From positions 1 through 64,000 of the forward strand of contig CAZTZE010000006.1 of NCBI GenBank assembly GCA_964618215.1: a stretch of 64,000 nt of DNA. The letters are read 5' to 3'. Below the pieces are notes generated by a model. The model saw only the letters and a list, made by a program, of their open reading frames with translations, was not told the origin of the DNA and made no database searches. The stretch is from CG2-30-58-95 sp964618215. Lineage in GTDB: Bacteria > Chloroflexota > Anaerolineae > Anaerolineales > Villigracilaceae. The translations under genes and the position numbers were made by a program. Positions 53,261 to 61,429 of this stretch are shown here, in pieces (the first letter of the stretch is position 1; each line of letters starts with the position of its first letter).

Positions 53261-55084
53261 TATCACCGGCACAGCCTCCTGCACCGCCACCCCATACGCC
53301 TGTTCCTTCTCGAACTTGAATTGCTGGGTGTACAGGCGATAGTAATGCCCGCGATTGCGCAGCAGCTCGGCGTGCGTGCCTTGCTCGGTGATGCGGCCCT
53401 CTTCGATCACGACGATGCGGTCCGCCCGGCGGATGGTGCTTAAGCGGTGGGCGATGATGAACGAGGTGCGTCCCGCCATCAGGGCTTCCATGCCGCGTTG
53501 GATGAGCGCCTCGGTCAACGTGTCCACGCTGGAGGTGGCCTCGTCCATGATGAAGATCTCGGGCCGCGCCAGAACCGCCCGCGCCAGGCTGATGAGTTGC
53601 TTCTGCCCGACCGAGAGCAGGTTGCCGCCCTCGCCGACCTCCTGGTCATATTTCTTCTCGAAAGTGGTGATGAAATCGTGCGCGCCGGCGATCTTCGCCG
53701 CAGCCTCGACATCTTCGTTCGACGCGTCCAGCCGCCCGTAGCGGATGTTCTCGCGGATCGAGCCGGAGAACAGGTGCGGGGTCTGGAGTACGATGCCAAC
53801 CCGCGAATGGATGCTTTGCAGCGTGTAATCGCCATAGTCGCGCCCGTTGATGCGGATGACGCCTGCCTTCGGCTCGTAGAAGCGGCACAACAGGTTGACG
53901 ATGGTCGTCTTGCCGCCGCCGGTCGGCCCGACCAGGGCGATGGTCTCGCCCGGCCTGACCTTCAATGTGAAGTCGGTCAGGATCGGCTTGCGGTCCTCGT
54001 AGTAGAAATCCACGTGGTCGAATTCGATCTCGCCGCGCATCGTCTCGGCCGGGAACGCCTCGGGGCGGTTGCGTATCTCAGGTTCGGTGTCCAGTAATTT
54101 GAAGATGCGCTCAGCCGAGGCGATGGAATGCTGCATCTCGGCGTAGATCCGCGCCAGGTCCTGCACCGGCCAGATCATGAAGGTCAGGTACGAGACGAAG
54201 GCATGGATCGCGCCGACGGTGAACTGTCCGATCTGGCTCTGCATCCCGCCGTACCAGACAATTGCGCCTAGCGCGAAGGCCGAGACAATCTGCACGGTGG
54301 GCAGGAAGAGCGCAGAGAGCCAGGCGGCGCGGTAAGAGGCGCGGTACATATTGTCGGTCAGTTGTGAGAATTCCTTCAGGTTTTCGTCCTCGCGCCCCAG
54401 CGCCTTGACCACGCGCACGCCCTGGATGTTCTGGTTGTACTCGCCGGTGATCTTCGAGTTGGCGCGGCGGCTGTTGCGGAACTCCACCAATATCTTCTTG
54501 CGAAAGTTGACCGCGATGATGATCAGGATGGGGATGATGGTAAAGACGATCAGGCCCAGTTTCCAGTTGATGATCAGCATGAAGATGGTGGACATGATGA
54601 TGCTGACCACCGCCCAGGTCACATCCAGCAGCCCCCAGGTCATCAGGCTGGAAACGCGCCCCGTGTCCGAGGTGACGCGCGCCATCAGCCGCCCGACCGC
54701 GTTCTGGCTGTAATACGAGAGTGAGAGGTCCTGCAAATGATTGAAGAGCGACTTGCGCAGATCGTACTGGATGCGCTCGCCCAGCACCGCGGCCAGGTAG
54801 ATGAACGAGAACACAAACGCAGCCTGGAGGAGTTGCATGCCGCCATAAATAGAGGCATACTTCACCAGGGCGGGAATGTTCTTCGCCACGATGCCCTCGT
54901 CAATCATCAGCTTGTTGATGTAGGTGAAAACGGCATCCTGCGTCGCGGTCAGGATGATGGCGGCCAGGAAGCCGACCATCCACTTCCAATGCGGTTTGAG
55001 CAGTCCCACGATGCGCCTGAACGTCGGCGCGGTCAGCGGGCTGGTATGTTCTTCTTCTTCGAGTTCGATGAGGTCTTCAGGCAT
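53255..55084 (-). CDS. ABC exporter half-transporter, consensus-site subunit (pair 2)
   Basis: A 609-residue half-transporter with a six-helix domain and ATPase: Walker A GPTGGGKTTIVNLL, signature LSVGQKQL and Walker B IFIMDEATSSVD with the catalytic Glu. It pairs with the gene at 55602, from which it is separated by the four-helix-bundle gene. Same subunit order as pair 1. Possibly under the leader-peptide control at 57558. Confidence 0.9.
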   Translation of the reverse strand: MPEDLIELEEEEHTSPLTAPTFRRIVGLLKPHWKWMVGFLAAIILTATQDAVFTYINKLMIDEGIVAKNIPALVKYASIYGGMQLLQAAFVFSFIYLAAVLGERIQYDLRKSLFNHLQDLSLSYYSQNAVGRLMARVTSDTGRVSSLMTWGLLDVTWAVVSIIMSTIFMLIINWKLGLIVFTIIPILIIIAVNFRKKILVEFRNSRRANSKITGEYNQNIQGVRVVKALGREDENLKEFSQLTDNMYRASYRAAWLSALFLPTVQIVSAFALGAIVWYGGMQSQIGQFTVGAIHAFVSYLTFMIWPVQDLARIYAEMQHSIASAERIFKLLDTEPEIRNRPEAFPAETMRGEIEFDHVDFYYEDRKPILTDFTLKVRPGETIALVGPTGGGKTTIVNLLCRFYEPKAGVIRINGRDYGDYTLQSIHSRVGIVLQTPHLFSGSIRENIRYGRLDASNEDVEAAAKIAGAHDFITTFEKKYDQEVGEGGNLLSVGQKQLISLARAVLARPEIFIMDEATSSVDTLTEALIQRGMEALMAGRTSFIIAHRLSTIRRADRIVVIEEGRITEQGTHAELLRNRGHYYRLYTQQFKFEKEQAYGVAVQEAVPVIK

Positions 55085-55107
55085 GATGGTTCTCCGTTTG
55101 GGACAAA

Positions 55108-55186
55108 GATGAAGGATGAGAGATGAAAGATGAATGGGTTATCGCCTGTTTTCATCTCTCATCTTTTCTCTTTCATCTTTTGCTTT
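55108..55186. repeat. ARAGATG heptamer arrays
   Basis: Runs such as AGATGAA GGATGAG AGATGAA (55108-55136) and, inverted, CATCTCTCATCTTTTCTC (55154-55186). A matching inverted run at 55568-55602 lies on the other side of the four-helix-bundle gene, so this small gene is bracketed by the same repeats. Confidence 0.7.
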
Positions 55187-55555
55187 TCACTTGCCCATTC
55201 GCTTTTTAATCTTCGTCACGATGGTCACGAAGATGGCGATGAGTTCGTTGGTTTCCTTGATCAGCGATTCCAACGTTTTCGCGGGAACGATCCCGGCTTT
55301 GACAAGCAAGTCCAGCCAGTAATCGGTTTCGTCCAACTCCTGCAAGAGGCCCTCGAATTTGCTGATGACATCCGCGTCGGATTTTGCCCGATGCCCCTCG
55401 CGATAGTGCGCGCCGACAGAAGTGCCGGACCTCAAAACCTGTTTACCAATCACCTGGGCTTCGGTCGTCTTGGGCAAGCGCACGTACATCCGAATGATCC
55501 GCAACGCAAAGTCGCTTGTCCGCACTTTCAAGTCTTGTGGATTTTCGCTTGTCAT
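55187..55555 (-). CDS. Four-helix bundle protein (S23/TIGR02436 type)
   Basis: A 122-residue helical protein with LRIIRMYVRLPKTTEAQVIG, LRSGTSVGAHYREGHRA and LQELDETDYWLDLL, the usual pattern of this family, found in 23S rRNA intervening sequences and as free genes. Function unknown. ATG 55555 preferred to 55570. It splits exporter pair 2 and is flanked by ARAGATG arrays on both sides, so it looks inserted. Confidence 0.82.
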   Translation of the reverse strand: MTSENPQDLKVRTSDFALRIIRMYVRLPKTTEAQVIGKQVLRSGTSVGAHYREGHRAKSDADVISKFEGLLQELDETDYWLDLLVKAGIVPAKTLESLIKETNELIAIFVTIVTKIKKRMGK

Positions 55556-55601
55556 TGTATTCTCCTTCATCTCTCATCTTTTATCTTTCATCTTTTCTGA
55601 A

Positions 55602-57440
55602 TTACGATCCAACCTTTGCTATTTCTTCCTCTAACTCTATATCAATCCTGGTCTGAATATCATAAATCTGCCGGTACATCCCATCCTGCGCCACCAGCTC
55701 CTCATGGCGGCCCATCTGGACGACCGCGCCTTTATCCATCACCAGGATCAAATCGGCGTTCATGACTGACTGGATGCGGTGGGCGATGATGAACGTGGTG
55801 CGGTTCTGCATCAGCATGTTCAGCGCGCCACGGATCTCGGCCTCGGTTTCGGTATCCACCGAGGAGGTCGAATCGTCCATGATCAGGATGCGCGGGTTCT
55901 TCAGCAGCGTGCGGGCGATGGCAATTCGTTGTCGCTGCCCGCCGGAGAGCGTCACGCCCTTCTCGCCGACCAGCGTTTTGTAGCCATCCGGGAAGGCCAG
56001 GATGACATCGTGGATGGCCGCCGCCTGCGCCGCTTTTTCGATTTCATCCTGCGCCACATCCCGCCCGACGCCGTAAGTAATGTTCTCGCCAATCGAGCGG
56101 CTGAACAAGAACGCCTCCTGCTCGACGATGCCAATTTGCGAACGCAGGTACTGGCGCGGGTAATCCTTCAACTCCGCGCCGTCCAGCAGAATGTGGCCGT
56201 CGGTGTACTCGTGGAACCTCGGCAGCAGGTTGACCAGCGAGGTTTTGCCCGAACCGGTCGAGCCGAGCAGCGCCACCGATTGCCCCGGCTGGATGCTGAA
56301 CGAGACATCCTTGATCACCTCCGCGCTGCCGTCTTCGTAGTGGAAGGATACTTTGTCGAAGACGATCTCGCCACGTACCGGACCCTGGGCCTGCACCCGG
56401 CCCTCGGTCAGCGGCTCTCGCTCCTGCTTGACGATCTCCATCAGGCGGCCGTACGAGACCAGCCCGGTCGAGGTCTGGACGATGTTACGGCCCAGGTTGC
56501 GCATCGGCCAGATCAGCCAGACCACCAGCCCGACGTAAGCCGGGTACGTGCCGACCGTGATCTCGCCATTGATCGCCAGGATGGCGGCGAAGATGAACCC
56601 ACCGAGCATCTGGAAGCCGCAGAGGATATCCGAAAGCGGCCAGAAGAGCGAGTGCATCTTGAGGAATATCTTGCCGCGCAGGAATTTCTCCCAGTTGTCC
56701 TTCTCGAACTTGGCCTTCTCGTATTCCTGGCGGGCGAAGGCCTTGACCACCCGCACGCCGGTCAGGTTCTCCTGCAACGTTGTCGAGAGCACCGCCTCCT
56801 GTTCCTGATATTTCTCGTAAGTCTTCGTCACCTTTTTGAAGAACCACAGCGAGACAGCCAGGATGACCGGAATGACCACAATCGAGGCCAGCGCCAGTTT
56901 CCACGACAACTGCCAGATGGCGGCCAAGTTGATGATGAACAGGAAGAGGATGCGTCCGATGCCAATGGCCTGTTCGTTGAAGAAGTTGCGCACCGAATCC
57001 ACGTCCGAGGTGACGCGCTCGATCAGGTCGCCGGTGGGCGTTTTGCTGTGGTAGGCGAAACTCAGCCGCTGGATGTGGTCGAAGAGGAAGTTGCGCAGGC
57101 GGCGGGTGATGCCCTCGGCCGAGTATGCGGCCAGGCGTCCCGAAACGAAAGAGAAACCGCCTTCGACAATTGCCAGCCCGACAAATCCGAGCGCGATGAT
57201 GATCAGCGTGCGCTCCAGCGTCCCGGCAAAGGGCAGGGCGTCGCCGAGGATGGTATCGGCGAAGTTGCGCAGCAGGATGTAGGTGAACATCTTCGCCAGC
57301 GCCGAAACCGCCAGCGAGAGATTGGCCGCCGCGTAGGCCAGGCGGTAATCCGACATCATCCGCCACAGGCCGGTCAGTTTCTTAGGGGTCAGCGCCTGGC
57401 GGAAGTCGAAGTAGGTTGAGGTGGGTGCGATAGATGCCAT
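55602..57440 (-). CDS. ABC exporter half-transporter, degenerate-site subunit (pair 2)
   Basis: A 612-residue half-transporter. ATPase motifs: Walker A GSTGSGKTSLVNLL, signature LSGGQRQR, Walker B ILIMDDSTSSVD with Asp replacing the catalytic Glu, so this is the degenerate subunit of a heterodimeric exporter. Upstream on the minus strand lie a promoter (57679-57708), a 25-codon leader ORF and a terminator, suggesting antibiotic- or ribosome-sensed expression as for BmrC. ATG 57440. Confidence 0.9.
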   Translation of the reverse strand: MASIAPTSTYFDFRQALTPKKLTGLWRMMSDYRLAYAAANLSLAVSALAKMFTYILLRNFADTILGDALPFAGTLERTLIIIALGFVGLAIVEGGFSFVSGRLAAYSAEGITRRLRNFLFDHIQRLSFAYHSKTPTGDLIERVTSDVDSVRNFFNEQAIGIGRILFLFIINLAAIWQLSWKLALASIVVIPVILAVSLWFFKKVTKTYEKYQEQEAVLSTTLQENLTGVRVVKAFARQEYEKAKFEKDNWEKFLRGKIFLKMHSLFWPLSDILCGFQMLGGFIFAAILAINGEITVGTYPAYVGLVVWLIWPMRNLGRNIVQTSTGLVSYGRLMEIVKQEREPLTEGRVQAQGPVRGEIVFDKVSFHYEDGSAEVIKDVSFSIQPGQSVALLGSTGSGKTSLVNLLPRFHEYTDGHILLDGAELKDYPRQYLRSQIGIVEQEAFLFSRSIGENITYGVGRDVAQDEIEKAAQAAAIHDVILAFPDGYKTLVGEKGVTLSGGQRQRIAIARTLLKNPRILIMDDSTSSVDTETEAEIRGALNMLMQNRTTFIIAHRIQSVMNADLILVMDKGAVVQMGRHEELVAQDGMYRQIYDIQTRIDIELEEEIAKVGS

Positions 57441-57453
57441 AATTTTTCTCTTG

Positions 57454-57476
57454 ACTCCCCTCTCCCTTTAGGAGAG
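57454..57476. repeat. CCCTCTCCTAAAGGGAGAGGG-type palindrome
   Basis: Arms CCCCTCTCC and GGAGAGGGG with a 5-base loop, a common dispersed palindrome, between the attenuator terminator and ATG 57440. Confidence 0.7.
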
Positions 57477-57503
57477 GGGCAGGGGGTGAGGTCTTAAGCA
57501 AAC

Positions 57504-57533
57504 AAAAAGCCACGGCGCTCGAGGCGCCGTGGC
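57504..57533 (-). terminator. Attenuator terminator before ABC exporter pair 2
   Basis: On the minus strand, perfect 10-base arms GCCACGGCGC and GCGCCGTGGC with a 5-base loop are followed by TTTTTG. It lies between the leader ORF and the exporter gene, so read-through is needed for exporter expression. The left arm (57528-57521, GGCGCCTC) can instead pair with GAG-T-GCGCC in the leader (57579-57571) with one bulged base, a candidate antiterminator. Confidence 0.8.
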
Positions 57534-57557
57534 TGTGAGACACACGCGATCTGACCG

Positions 57558-57635
57558 TTACCGGTCAACAGGCGCACTCCGAGGAGGGTTAAAAGCAAAA
57601 TCACCCTTAGCAACTTCGAGAATTCTGATATCCAT
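57558..57635 (-). CDS. Leader peptide of the ABC exporter operon (25 aa)
   Basis: A short ORF starting MDIRILEVAKG and ending PPRSAPVDR, with a very strong ribosome site (AAAGGAGG, about 57641-57648). The stop codon sits in the loop of a small hairpin (GACCG/CGGTC, 57553-57566). The terminator follows 24 bases later. Size and layout fit a ribosome-mediated attenuator, as with BmrB before the B. subtilis BmrCD exporter; the peptide sequences need not be related. Confidence 0.65.
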   Translation of the reverse strand: MDIRILEVAKGDFAFNPPRSAPVDR

Positions 57636-57678
57636 GAGCGCGCCTCCTTTCCTTAGAATTTGATTAACAACAGGCGAG

Positions 57679-57708
57679 AGTTTATCACTGACACCCGATT
57701 CGTGTCAA
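57679..57708 (-). promoter_or_regulatory. Promoter of the leader-exporter operon
   Basis: On the minus strand, TTGACA (57708-57703) and TAAACT (57684-57679) are 18 bases apart. Transcription would start near 57672, about 37 bases before the leader ATG. Confidence 0.6.
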
Positions 57709-57766
57709 GCGCGAATTAGCTCTCGCAGCAATTCTAGTATTACAGCGCAAGGTTGCTTTTTCCTGT

Positions 57767-57866
57767 GTCATTCTGAGCGCCCCGATGCTCTTTCGGGGTG
57801 CGAAGAATCTCCCGTTTGCGGCATGGAGACCCTTCGGGTGCAAAAAACGCGCCCTCAGGGTGACAC
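57767..57866. repeat. GTCATTCTGAGCG-type dispersed element
   Basis: Ends TGTCATTCTGAGCGCC and GCGCCCTCAGGGTGACA are inverted repeats; GCGAAGAATCTCCC lies inside. About 100 bases, no gene, between the attenuator and the MATE gene. Similar elements at 20942-21103 and 40939-41011. Confidence 0.65.
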
Positions 57867-57897
57867 CTCGTGGAGAGTTCAGAGTAGGGTAGGGGGG

Positions 57898-59280
57898 TCA
57901 GATGCTGACCGTCCGCGCCAGATTGTGGATCCACTTGCGGGAGAAAAATCGCCGCAGGCCGAGCGCCCATTTGGTGAATTCTTCTGTCATCACCAGCAGA
58001 TAGACCCAGTGGACCGGCAGGTGAAAAACGAACGCGCCGATGAAGGCAGCCGGCACGCCGACAAACCAGATGATATAACCATCAATGATCAGGCTATAGC
58101 GGGTGTCGCCGCCGCCGCGCAAGATACCGACAATCATGATCATATTTGAAACCCGCAGCCATAACAGCAGGCTGACAATGGTAAGCACGTTGCGGGCGGA
58201 TTGAATGACAGCCGGAGAGACCTTGTAGAGCGAAAGGACTGCATCCGCGCTCAGGAAGATAATCCCGCCCATCAGGATTGCTCCGCCAACGCCCAGACCC
58301 AGCGAGCGGGCGCTGTAACGGAAGGCCTCCTTTTCCTGACCCGCACCGATGCGGTTGCCGACCAGCACCGCCGTGGCGCTGCTGATACCCATGAAAATCA
58401 CCATCGCCAGCATGTCAATCGTGCCGACGATGTTCACCGCCGCGATGGAATCTGTCCCGATGCGCGCATAGACCACATTGTAGGTGGTGATGCCCATAGA
58501 CCAGAGAAACTCGTTCAGCGCCACCGGCAGGACCGGCTTGAGCACTTTCCAGGCGAATTGCGCGTCCAGGTCGAGCAGTTCGCGGAGGGTCGCCGCGGCC
58601 GGTGAACGCCGGGCGTAAATGAAGATTAGCAACGCCGCGCATTCGATGATCCGCGCAATCAGTCCGGCAATCGCCGCGCCGCGCACGCCCAGCGCGGGCA
58701 GCCCGAATTTACCAAAGATGAGCGCGTAAGCCAGCAGCGTGTTGAGACTGAGCGCCGAAACGCTGACCGCCAGCGGTAGTTTCACTTCCCCGATGCTGCG
58801 CATGACGGAGGCATAACTGAAGGAAACCGCGAAAAAGACAAATGACCATCCAAAGATGCGCAGGTACTCGCTCCCCAGCGCAATCACCTGCGGGTCTTTC
58901 GAATAAATACCTAATATCTGGGCCGGCAGCACTTCGGCCAGAAACAGGAATATGCCGCTGGCAGCCAATCCGAGCGCGAGACATAAGCCGAGCACTTTGC
59001 GCAGGCTGGCAATATCCTTCTTGCCCCACAATTGCGCCGTGAAAATAGCCGCGCCGCTGGCGATGCCGAACATCAGCAGGCTGAACAAGAAAAAAACCTG
59101 GTTGGCCAACCCGGCTGCCGCCAGCGAGACCTCGCCCAACTGTCCGAGCATCATAACCCCGATCATATTCAGCGAGGCGGTGATGAAGTTTTGCAGGGCG
59201 ATCGGGATGGCAATTTTGAAAAGCTGCCGGAAATACTCACGGTCGCGGTAGAGGGCAAAGATGCGCTGAATGACGGTCAT
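57898..59280 (-). CDS. MATE family efflux transporter
   Basis: A 460-residue, twelve-helix cation-coupled exporter with the two-fold MATE pattern: IAIPIALQNFITASLNMIG near the N-terminus and AAVNIVGTIDMLAMVIFMG in the second half. It probably exports drugs or metabolites using Na+ or H+. ATG 59280 (MTVIQRIFALYRDREYFRQ) chosen; the longer frame to 59463 runs through repeat DNA. It follows the ABC exporter region but has its own upstream spacer. Confidence 0.88.
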   Translation of the reverse strand: MTVIQRIFALYRDREYFRQLFKIAIPIALQNFITASLNMIGVMMLGQLGEVSLAAAGLANQVFFLFSLLMFGIASGAAIFTAQLWGKKDIASLRKVLGLCLALGLAASGIFLFLAEVLPAQILGIYSKDPQVIALGSEYLRIFGWSFVFFAVSFSYASVMRSIGEVKLPLAVSVSALSLNTLLAYALIFGKFGLPALGVRGAAIAGLIARIIECAALLIFIYARRSPAAATLRELLDLDAQFAWKVLKPVLPVALNEFLWSMGITTYNVVYARIGTDSIAAVNIVGTIDMLAMVIFMGISSATAVLVGNRIGAGQEKEAFRYSARSLGLGVGGAILMGGIIFLSADAVLSLYKVSPAVIQSARNVLTIVSLLLWLRVSNMIMIVGILRGGGDTRYSLIIDGYIIWFVGVPAAFIGAFVFHLPVHWVYLLVMTEEFTKWALGLRRFFSRKWIHNLARTVSI

Positions 59281-59446
59281 TGAAAATATGGATTCCTTAT
59301 TGTATACTCTGTAAAAACTATGCCAACCGCGAAGATTTTGTAGCGCGATATTCATATCGCCCTTTGGTTGCGGATTAAATTCCGCGTTACGGTTTAATAT
59401 AACTGTCCGATTATACCCTTTGAGCGCTTCTCCTCCCCTAAATTTT

Positions 59447-59473
59447 GTAGGACAAATTGGCAATTTGTCCTAC
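59447..59473. repeat. GTAGGACAAATTG palindrome
   Basis: Near-perfect 13-base arms around one G, in the spacer 59281-59561 between divergent genes. Also here: a GCGATATTCATATCGC palindrome at about 59343-59360. No gene is seen in this spacer. Confidence 0.75.
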
Positions 59474-59561
59474 GGGCAGCCGCCAAATGTAGCGATATGT
59501 CATGGCGATTCCTAATGAACCGCCATGCTGTCTTCGATCTTGGAGAAAGGATTGATGCTCT

Positions 59562-59933
59562 ATGACTGAATTCCTGTTTTGGCTCTACCTGCTCAATCTG
59601 ACCCTGCTCATCATGCACGAGATGGACTCGGCCTACTGGAAGGAATGGGAACTTTTCCACCTGCCGGGCGGAATTGGCGGCTTTTTGATCATCCACCTGC
59701 CGTTGTGGATTGCCGGATTATTCGGGCTGGTACTGGTGCGCGAGGCAGCGCTGCCCGGGCTGATCCTTTCGCTGGTGGTCAGCCTGGGCGGCCTCTTTGC
59801 CTTTGGCATCCACACGTACTTCCTGAAAAAGGGACGCCCGGAATTCGACACGCCGGTTTCAAAAACAATCCTGTGGGCGCTGCTGATCCTGTCTCTTGGG
59901 CAGGCGGTCGTGACCATCCTGGTCTGGAGATAG
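59562..59933 (+). CDS. Small integral membrane protein (DUF6713-like)
   Basis: A 123-residue protein with four hydrophobic segments (FLFWLYLLNLTLLIMHEMD, FLIIHLPLWIAGLFGLVLV, LILSLVVSLGGLFAFGI and ILWALLILSLGQAVVTILVW). The HEMDSAYWKEWELF segment between helices is a likely signature. Function unknown; the family name is from memory of similar proteins. ATG 59562. Confidence 0.65.
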   Translation: MTEFLFWLYLLNLTLLIMHEMDSAYWKEWELFHLPGGIGGFLIIHLPLWIAGLFGLVLVREAALPGLILSLVVSLGGLFAFGIHTYFLKKGRPEFDTPVSKTILWALLILSLGQAVVTILVWR

Positions 59934-59945
59934 AGAGATGGGAGA

Positions 59946-61013
59946 CTACGAGTCTCCGGTGGATTTTGTCCCCTCGAAAATTTCGTGATACCCCTTATCC
60001 AGTTCATCGTCGCTCAAATGGGCGTAGCGTTGCGTGACCTGGATGTTGGCGTGGCGCGCCAGTTCCTGCGCCAGCTTGAGATTGCCCGAGGCGCGCAGCA
60101 CGGTGGTCACGAAATAGTGCCGGAACGAGTGGGGCGTTATGCGACCCTCAGCCTGTTCGCCGAGCGCCTGGCGGACGCGTTCGCTGACAATATTTCGTCC
60201 CGTTGTTGTCGTTATCGGCTTGACCTTCTTCCCGGCGCCCTTATCGTGACGGGCGAAGAGGGGCAGGGAGGGGAGGGGGCGGCCACTGGCGCCGTCCAGC
60301 GCGGCGCGGGCAGCGAGGTAGTCTTTCAGCGTGCGCATGGCGCGCGTCGAGAAGCGCACGACGGCCTGCTTGTCGCCTTTGCCGATGATGACCGCGCGGC
60401 CCTCGTTCCAGTCAATGTCGCCGCGGCGCAGATTACAGGCCTCGTGGACGCGCAGCCCGGTATCTGCCAGTGTCAGCAGAAATGCGCGATCGCGCAGGAA
60501 GCGGAGGCGTTCCTCTTCAGTGGGGGAGGGATGAATCTTTTCGACATATTCCAGAACCGTTTCGATGTCATTGCGCGGGAATTGAGGCAGACGCTGCCCG
60601 GGGCGGCGGGATTGCTGAAGAACAAACTCGTTTAAGCGGGGGAGGTTGATATCAGAAAGTTTTCTGGCCGATATGAAATTAAAAAAGCGTTTCACAGCAA
60701 CAGTGTATAGTTGTTCTGTGGCAGGGGCAAAATCTTTCAGTGCTTCTAAAAGCCAGGGGATGGCGTCTTCCGTAAGTTGCTCGATAGGTGTTTTTTCGAC
60801 CGGAAAATCGTGCTCTTCAAGGACATGAGCAAAAAATAGCAGCCCTTTCGCATAGCTTAATGCTGTATTCGGGCTGCGTGACCGTTTAACCACATCAACA
60901 AAATCTGACATGGCTTCTTGGATAACAGGTGAATTGGAGGCAGGCGTAACCATTTTTGTAGAGAAACTCATTACGTGGATTCCGAAGTCTCCGGACTCCG
61001 GAACGTTTTCCAT
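59946..61013 (-). CDS. Tyrosine recombinase XerC/XerD-like
   Basis: A 355-residue site-specific recombinase. The N-terminal SAM-like domain (about 40-130) precedes the catalytic domain with Arg in LADTGLRVHEACNLRRGD, the HSFRHYF box, and Tyr in HANIQVTQRYAHLSDDEL. All catalytic residues are present, so unlike the integrase at 14823 it looks active. It may resolve chromosome dimers or belong to a mobile element. ATG 61013 or 60971 (MSFSTKMVTPAS). Confidence 0.88.
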   Translation of the reverse strand: MENVPESGDFGIHVMSFSTKMVTPASNSPVIQEAMSDFVDVVKRSRSPNTALSYAKGLLFFAHVLEEHDFPVEKTPIEQLTEDAIPWLLEALKDFAPATEQLYTVAVKRFFNFISARKLSDINLPRLNEFVLQQSRRPGQRLPQFPRNDIETVLEYVEKIHPSPTEEERLRFLRDRAFLLTLADTGLRVHEACNLRRGDIDWNEGRAVIIGKGDKQAVVRFSTRAMRTLKDYLAARAALDGASGRPLPSLPLFARHDKGAGKKVKPITTTTGRNIVSERVRQALGEQAEGRITPHSFRHYFVTTVLRASGNLKLAQELARHANIQVTQRYAHLSDDELDKGYHEIFEGTKSTGDS

Positions 61014-61429
61014 CGTCAGGAGACGTTGGATTCCGATATGGTTGAGCAGTTACGAAATCCTTATGTTTATCGTAAGGTTACTTATCGAAAGCATTACTAT
61101 TTTATTACCAAGCCCGCCGGTTGTCAAGCCCCCCTCTCGCCAGTTTCCAGTGATCAGTCATCAGTGTTCAGTGATCAGTGAACCGCGCGACGAAACGCAG
61201 AATGGGTTCACTGATCTACTGGTTACTGAAGACTGAACACTGAACACTGCTCTCCCCCTCCCCCACCGGGATGTCTCACCTCTGCATAGCTCAACTCTCC
61301 TTTCGAATTCATCTCTTCTCGTGTCATGCTATAATTCCTTGTATAACTTAATATTCTTTGCGGCTTTGCGCCCTTGGTTGAAAAAAGGGTTTTTTCTGAA
61401 AATCTTTTCTGTTTTTGAAATAGTTTCCC
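61014..61429. other. Repeat-rich spacer upstream of the restriction gene
   Basis: Holds a CAGTNNT array (61141-61182, six copies) and an inverted array (61207-61249, NNNACTG units), which could fold into a long hairpin, and a TATAAT at 61330-61335 that may be the -10 box of the restriction gene. No coding region is supported. Confidence 0.7.

Noticed and set aside
55779..57419. Plus-strand frame of 546 codons
   Set aside because: Antisense of the ABC exporter gene, which has Walker and signature motifs.
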